DNA of 7,666 nt from positions 1 to 7,666 of the forward strand of contig JAKORQ010000087.1 in the NCBI GenBank assembly GCA_029777755.1. Direction: 5' to 3'. Made by a program: the position numbers and the translations under genes. A model generated the notes under the pieces. It searched no databases. It saw only the letters and a list, made by a program, of their open reading frames with translations, and was not told where the DNA came from. Shown piece by piece: positions 6,457 through 7,666 of the stretch. Within the stretch, counting starts at the first letter, position 1. Every line of letters starts with the position of its first letter. This DNA comes from Planctomycetota bacterium (lineage in GTDB: Bacteria > Planctomycetota > Phycisphaerae > Tepidisphaerales > Tepidisphaeraceae).

Positions 6457-7666
6457 TTAGTTTCCGAAGATGCTGGAGAGATTGGCAGAGCTTACCCCAC
6501 TCGGGGCGTAGTTGGGGCGGAGGTTGAAGAAGATGCCAGTGTCGTCTGAACGGTCATCGGTCGTCACTCCCACGGTGATGAAGAAGCGGTCGAATCGCCT
6601 AACGGCCGAGAAGCGGCTGGTTACCTTCTCACTGTCACCAAAGTCATAGCTCTGGCTCATGCCCAGGGAGTAGCGTGTGCTCAGCTCATAGTTGATCACG
6701 AAGCTGGCGATGTTCGAGTCCAGCTCGTTGATGTAGCGGGTGCCCACGTAGTAGGTGATCCGCTGGCCGCGCCTGGCCGCGAAGCCGATCGAAGCCGTGG
6801 CGAACTCACTCTCCTCCAGGTTGTACTGCTGGTCGGCCATCAGGGCCGTTGAGTCACTTATACGCCAGATCTGCTCGCTGTTGACGCTGTCCCGCGGAAC
6901 CGAGGTCTCCGGCATCGAGGGGAAGAATAGCCCCCTGAACCCCGTCGGCCGAAGGAATGCCTCATCCGGCTTTCGCCCCAAGAAGTTGGCCTCCAGGTTC
7001 CAGGTCAGCACATCGACATTTTGCCAGTTCCCCGGCCCGCCGCGCTTGGTCTGCCAGCGCTGTCGGATCGCCACCTGCATGGCGGTGATGTCCTCGATGG
7101 CATCCACCTGCTCATCGAATATGTATACCTCGTCCCGCTGTGTGCCGGATGCACTGGCAAAAAGGTGCAGCTCCGGCTCGATCACGTGGCGCATCCGGTG
7201 GATGTCCCACATCTCTGACTCGATGCCGTCGATCGTGTGCCAGAAGGCCGTGGTCATTCGCACACCGGCACCGGCCAGGCCGCGGTGGATCGTCTGGCCA
7301 TCCGGCGAATCGTCGTAGCCAGTGTATCGCCCCATGATGTACGGCTGCACGCGGAACTGCTCGATGGTGAACGGCAGGGCGATCTCCTGCCGCAGGTCGG
7401 CCCGGATCACCGCATCGTCAGTGGTGCCGGTGTAGCCGGTGGACGGCAGCCCGCCGGGGAAGGCGCCGTAATACGGGCTTACATTGGGCGTCCGCCGATA
7501 GCCCATCTCGTCGTAGGTGTAGTCGCTGAAGTCGTACTTCAGGCGGCTGATGGAGAATCCGCTGTAAAACGTTAGCGACTGGCTGCCCAGGTCATCGCCG
7601 ATGCGCTGATACCCAATCTCCGGCATCCGCTCGATCTCGTAGTTCTCCTGGGCAAACTCGTGCGAG
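6457..7666 (-). CDS. lptD: LptD-like LPS-assembly outer-membrane protein, C-terminal part
   Basis: The minus-strand frame is open from the window edge to TAA at 6459-6457, giving 402 residues; the N-terminus lies outside the window. The first methionine visible (7626) is internal, because the frame continues upstream in coding-like sequence (SHEFAQENYEIER). LptD forms the outer-membrane barrel that inserts lipopolysaccharide at the cell surface. Support: YEIERMPEIGYQR resembles the LPEL-like start of the LptD barrel region, RMRHVIEPELHLFAS resembles the L-x-H-x-I-E-P strand of the family, and the rest alternates polar and hydrophobic residues with aromatic girdles (ITYYVGTRYINELDSN, FFITVGVTTDDRSDD, TGIFFNLRPNY), typical of beta-barrel strands. 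The last residues SSIFGN do not end in the usual terminal aromatic. A different large barrel protein is possible. It lies upstream of, and codirectional with, the tRNA gene. Confidence 0.68.
   Translation of the reverse strand, partial: SHEFAQENYEIERMPEIGYQRIGDDLGSQSLTFYSGFSISRLKYDFSDYTYDEMGYRRTPNVSPYYGAFPGGLPSTGYTGTTDDAVIRADLRQEIALPFTIEQFRVQPYIMGRYTGYDDSPDGQTIHRGLAGAGVRMTTAFWHTIDGIESEMWDIHRMRHVIEPELHLFASASGTQRDEVYIFDEQVDAIEDITAMQVAIRQRWQTKRGGPGNWQNVDVLTWNLEANFLGRKPDEAFLRPTGFRGLFFPSMPETSVPRDSVNSEQIWRISDSTALMADQQYNLEESEFATASIGFAARRGQRITYYVGTRYINELDSNIASFVINYELSTRYSLGMSQSYDFGDSEKVTSRFSAVRRFDRFFITVGVTTDDRSDDTGIFFNLRPNYAPSGVSSANLSSIFGN

Noticed and set aside
6283..6549. Small plus-strand open frame of 88 codons
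   Set aside because: It starts inside the tRNA gene and ends inside the LptD-like gene on the other strand; no ribosome-binding site is evident.

Overview
The window looks like a piece of a GC-rich chromosome from the Planctomycetota/Verrucomicrobiota group, most likely a planctomycete. The evidence is a PEP-CTERM sorting tail, an exported formylglycine sulfatase, a DUF5060-type glycoside hydrolase, a GH130-like enzyme, and an LptD-type outer-membrane barrel that implies a Gram-negative envelope. The taxonomic call is inference from gene content only.

Layout: positions 1-165 hold the C-terminal end of a PEP-CTERM secreted protein, closed by a strong intrinsic terminator (185-220). A four-gene plus-strand cluster follows: a secreted LamG-like/concanavalin-type protein (262-984), a large exported DUF5060 glycoside hydrolase (1053-3350), a GH130-like enzyme without signal peptide (3409-4353) and an exported S1 sulfatase (4386-5993). 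The gaps are 68, 58 and 32 bases and I see no terminator between the genes, so they could form one transcription unit ending at the hairpin at 6214-6235. From 5994 to 6213 there is no gene but a dense run of inverted repeats, which I report as a candidate structured RNA. On the minus strand are a tRNA-Ala(GGC) gene (6249-6319) with its own promoter-like sequence, and beyond it the C-terminal ~400 residues of an LptD-like protein (6457-7666, running off the window). The plus-strand cluster and the minus-strand genes converge on one terminator that has T-runs on both sides.

How the genes may work together: the plus-strand cluster looks like a small locus for breaking down a sulfated polysaccharide. 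The sulfatase would remove sulfate esters and the DUF5060 enzyme would cleave glycosidic bonds, both after export. The LamG-like protein could bind glycan, and the GH130-like protein could process released oligosaccharides in the cytoplasm. The substrate cannot be read from the sequence. Two enzymes have non-consensus catalytic motifs: Asn-Asp instead of Asn-Glu in the DUF5060 enzyme, and Ile-Asp-Ser-Arg instead of Glu-Asp-Pro-Arg in the GH130-like enzyme. These motifs and the 5994-6213 inverted repeats are the main points worth a second look. I see no mobile element, CRISPR array or defence system.
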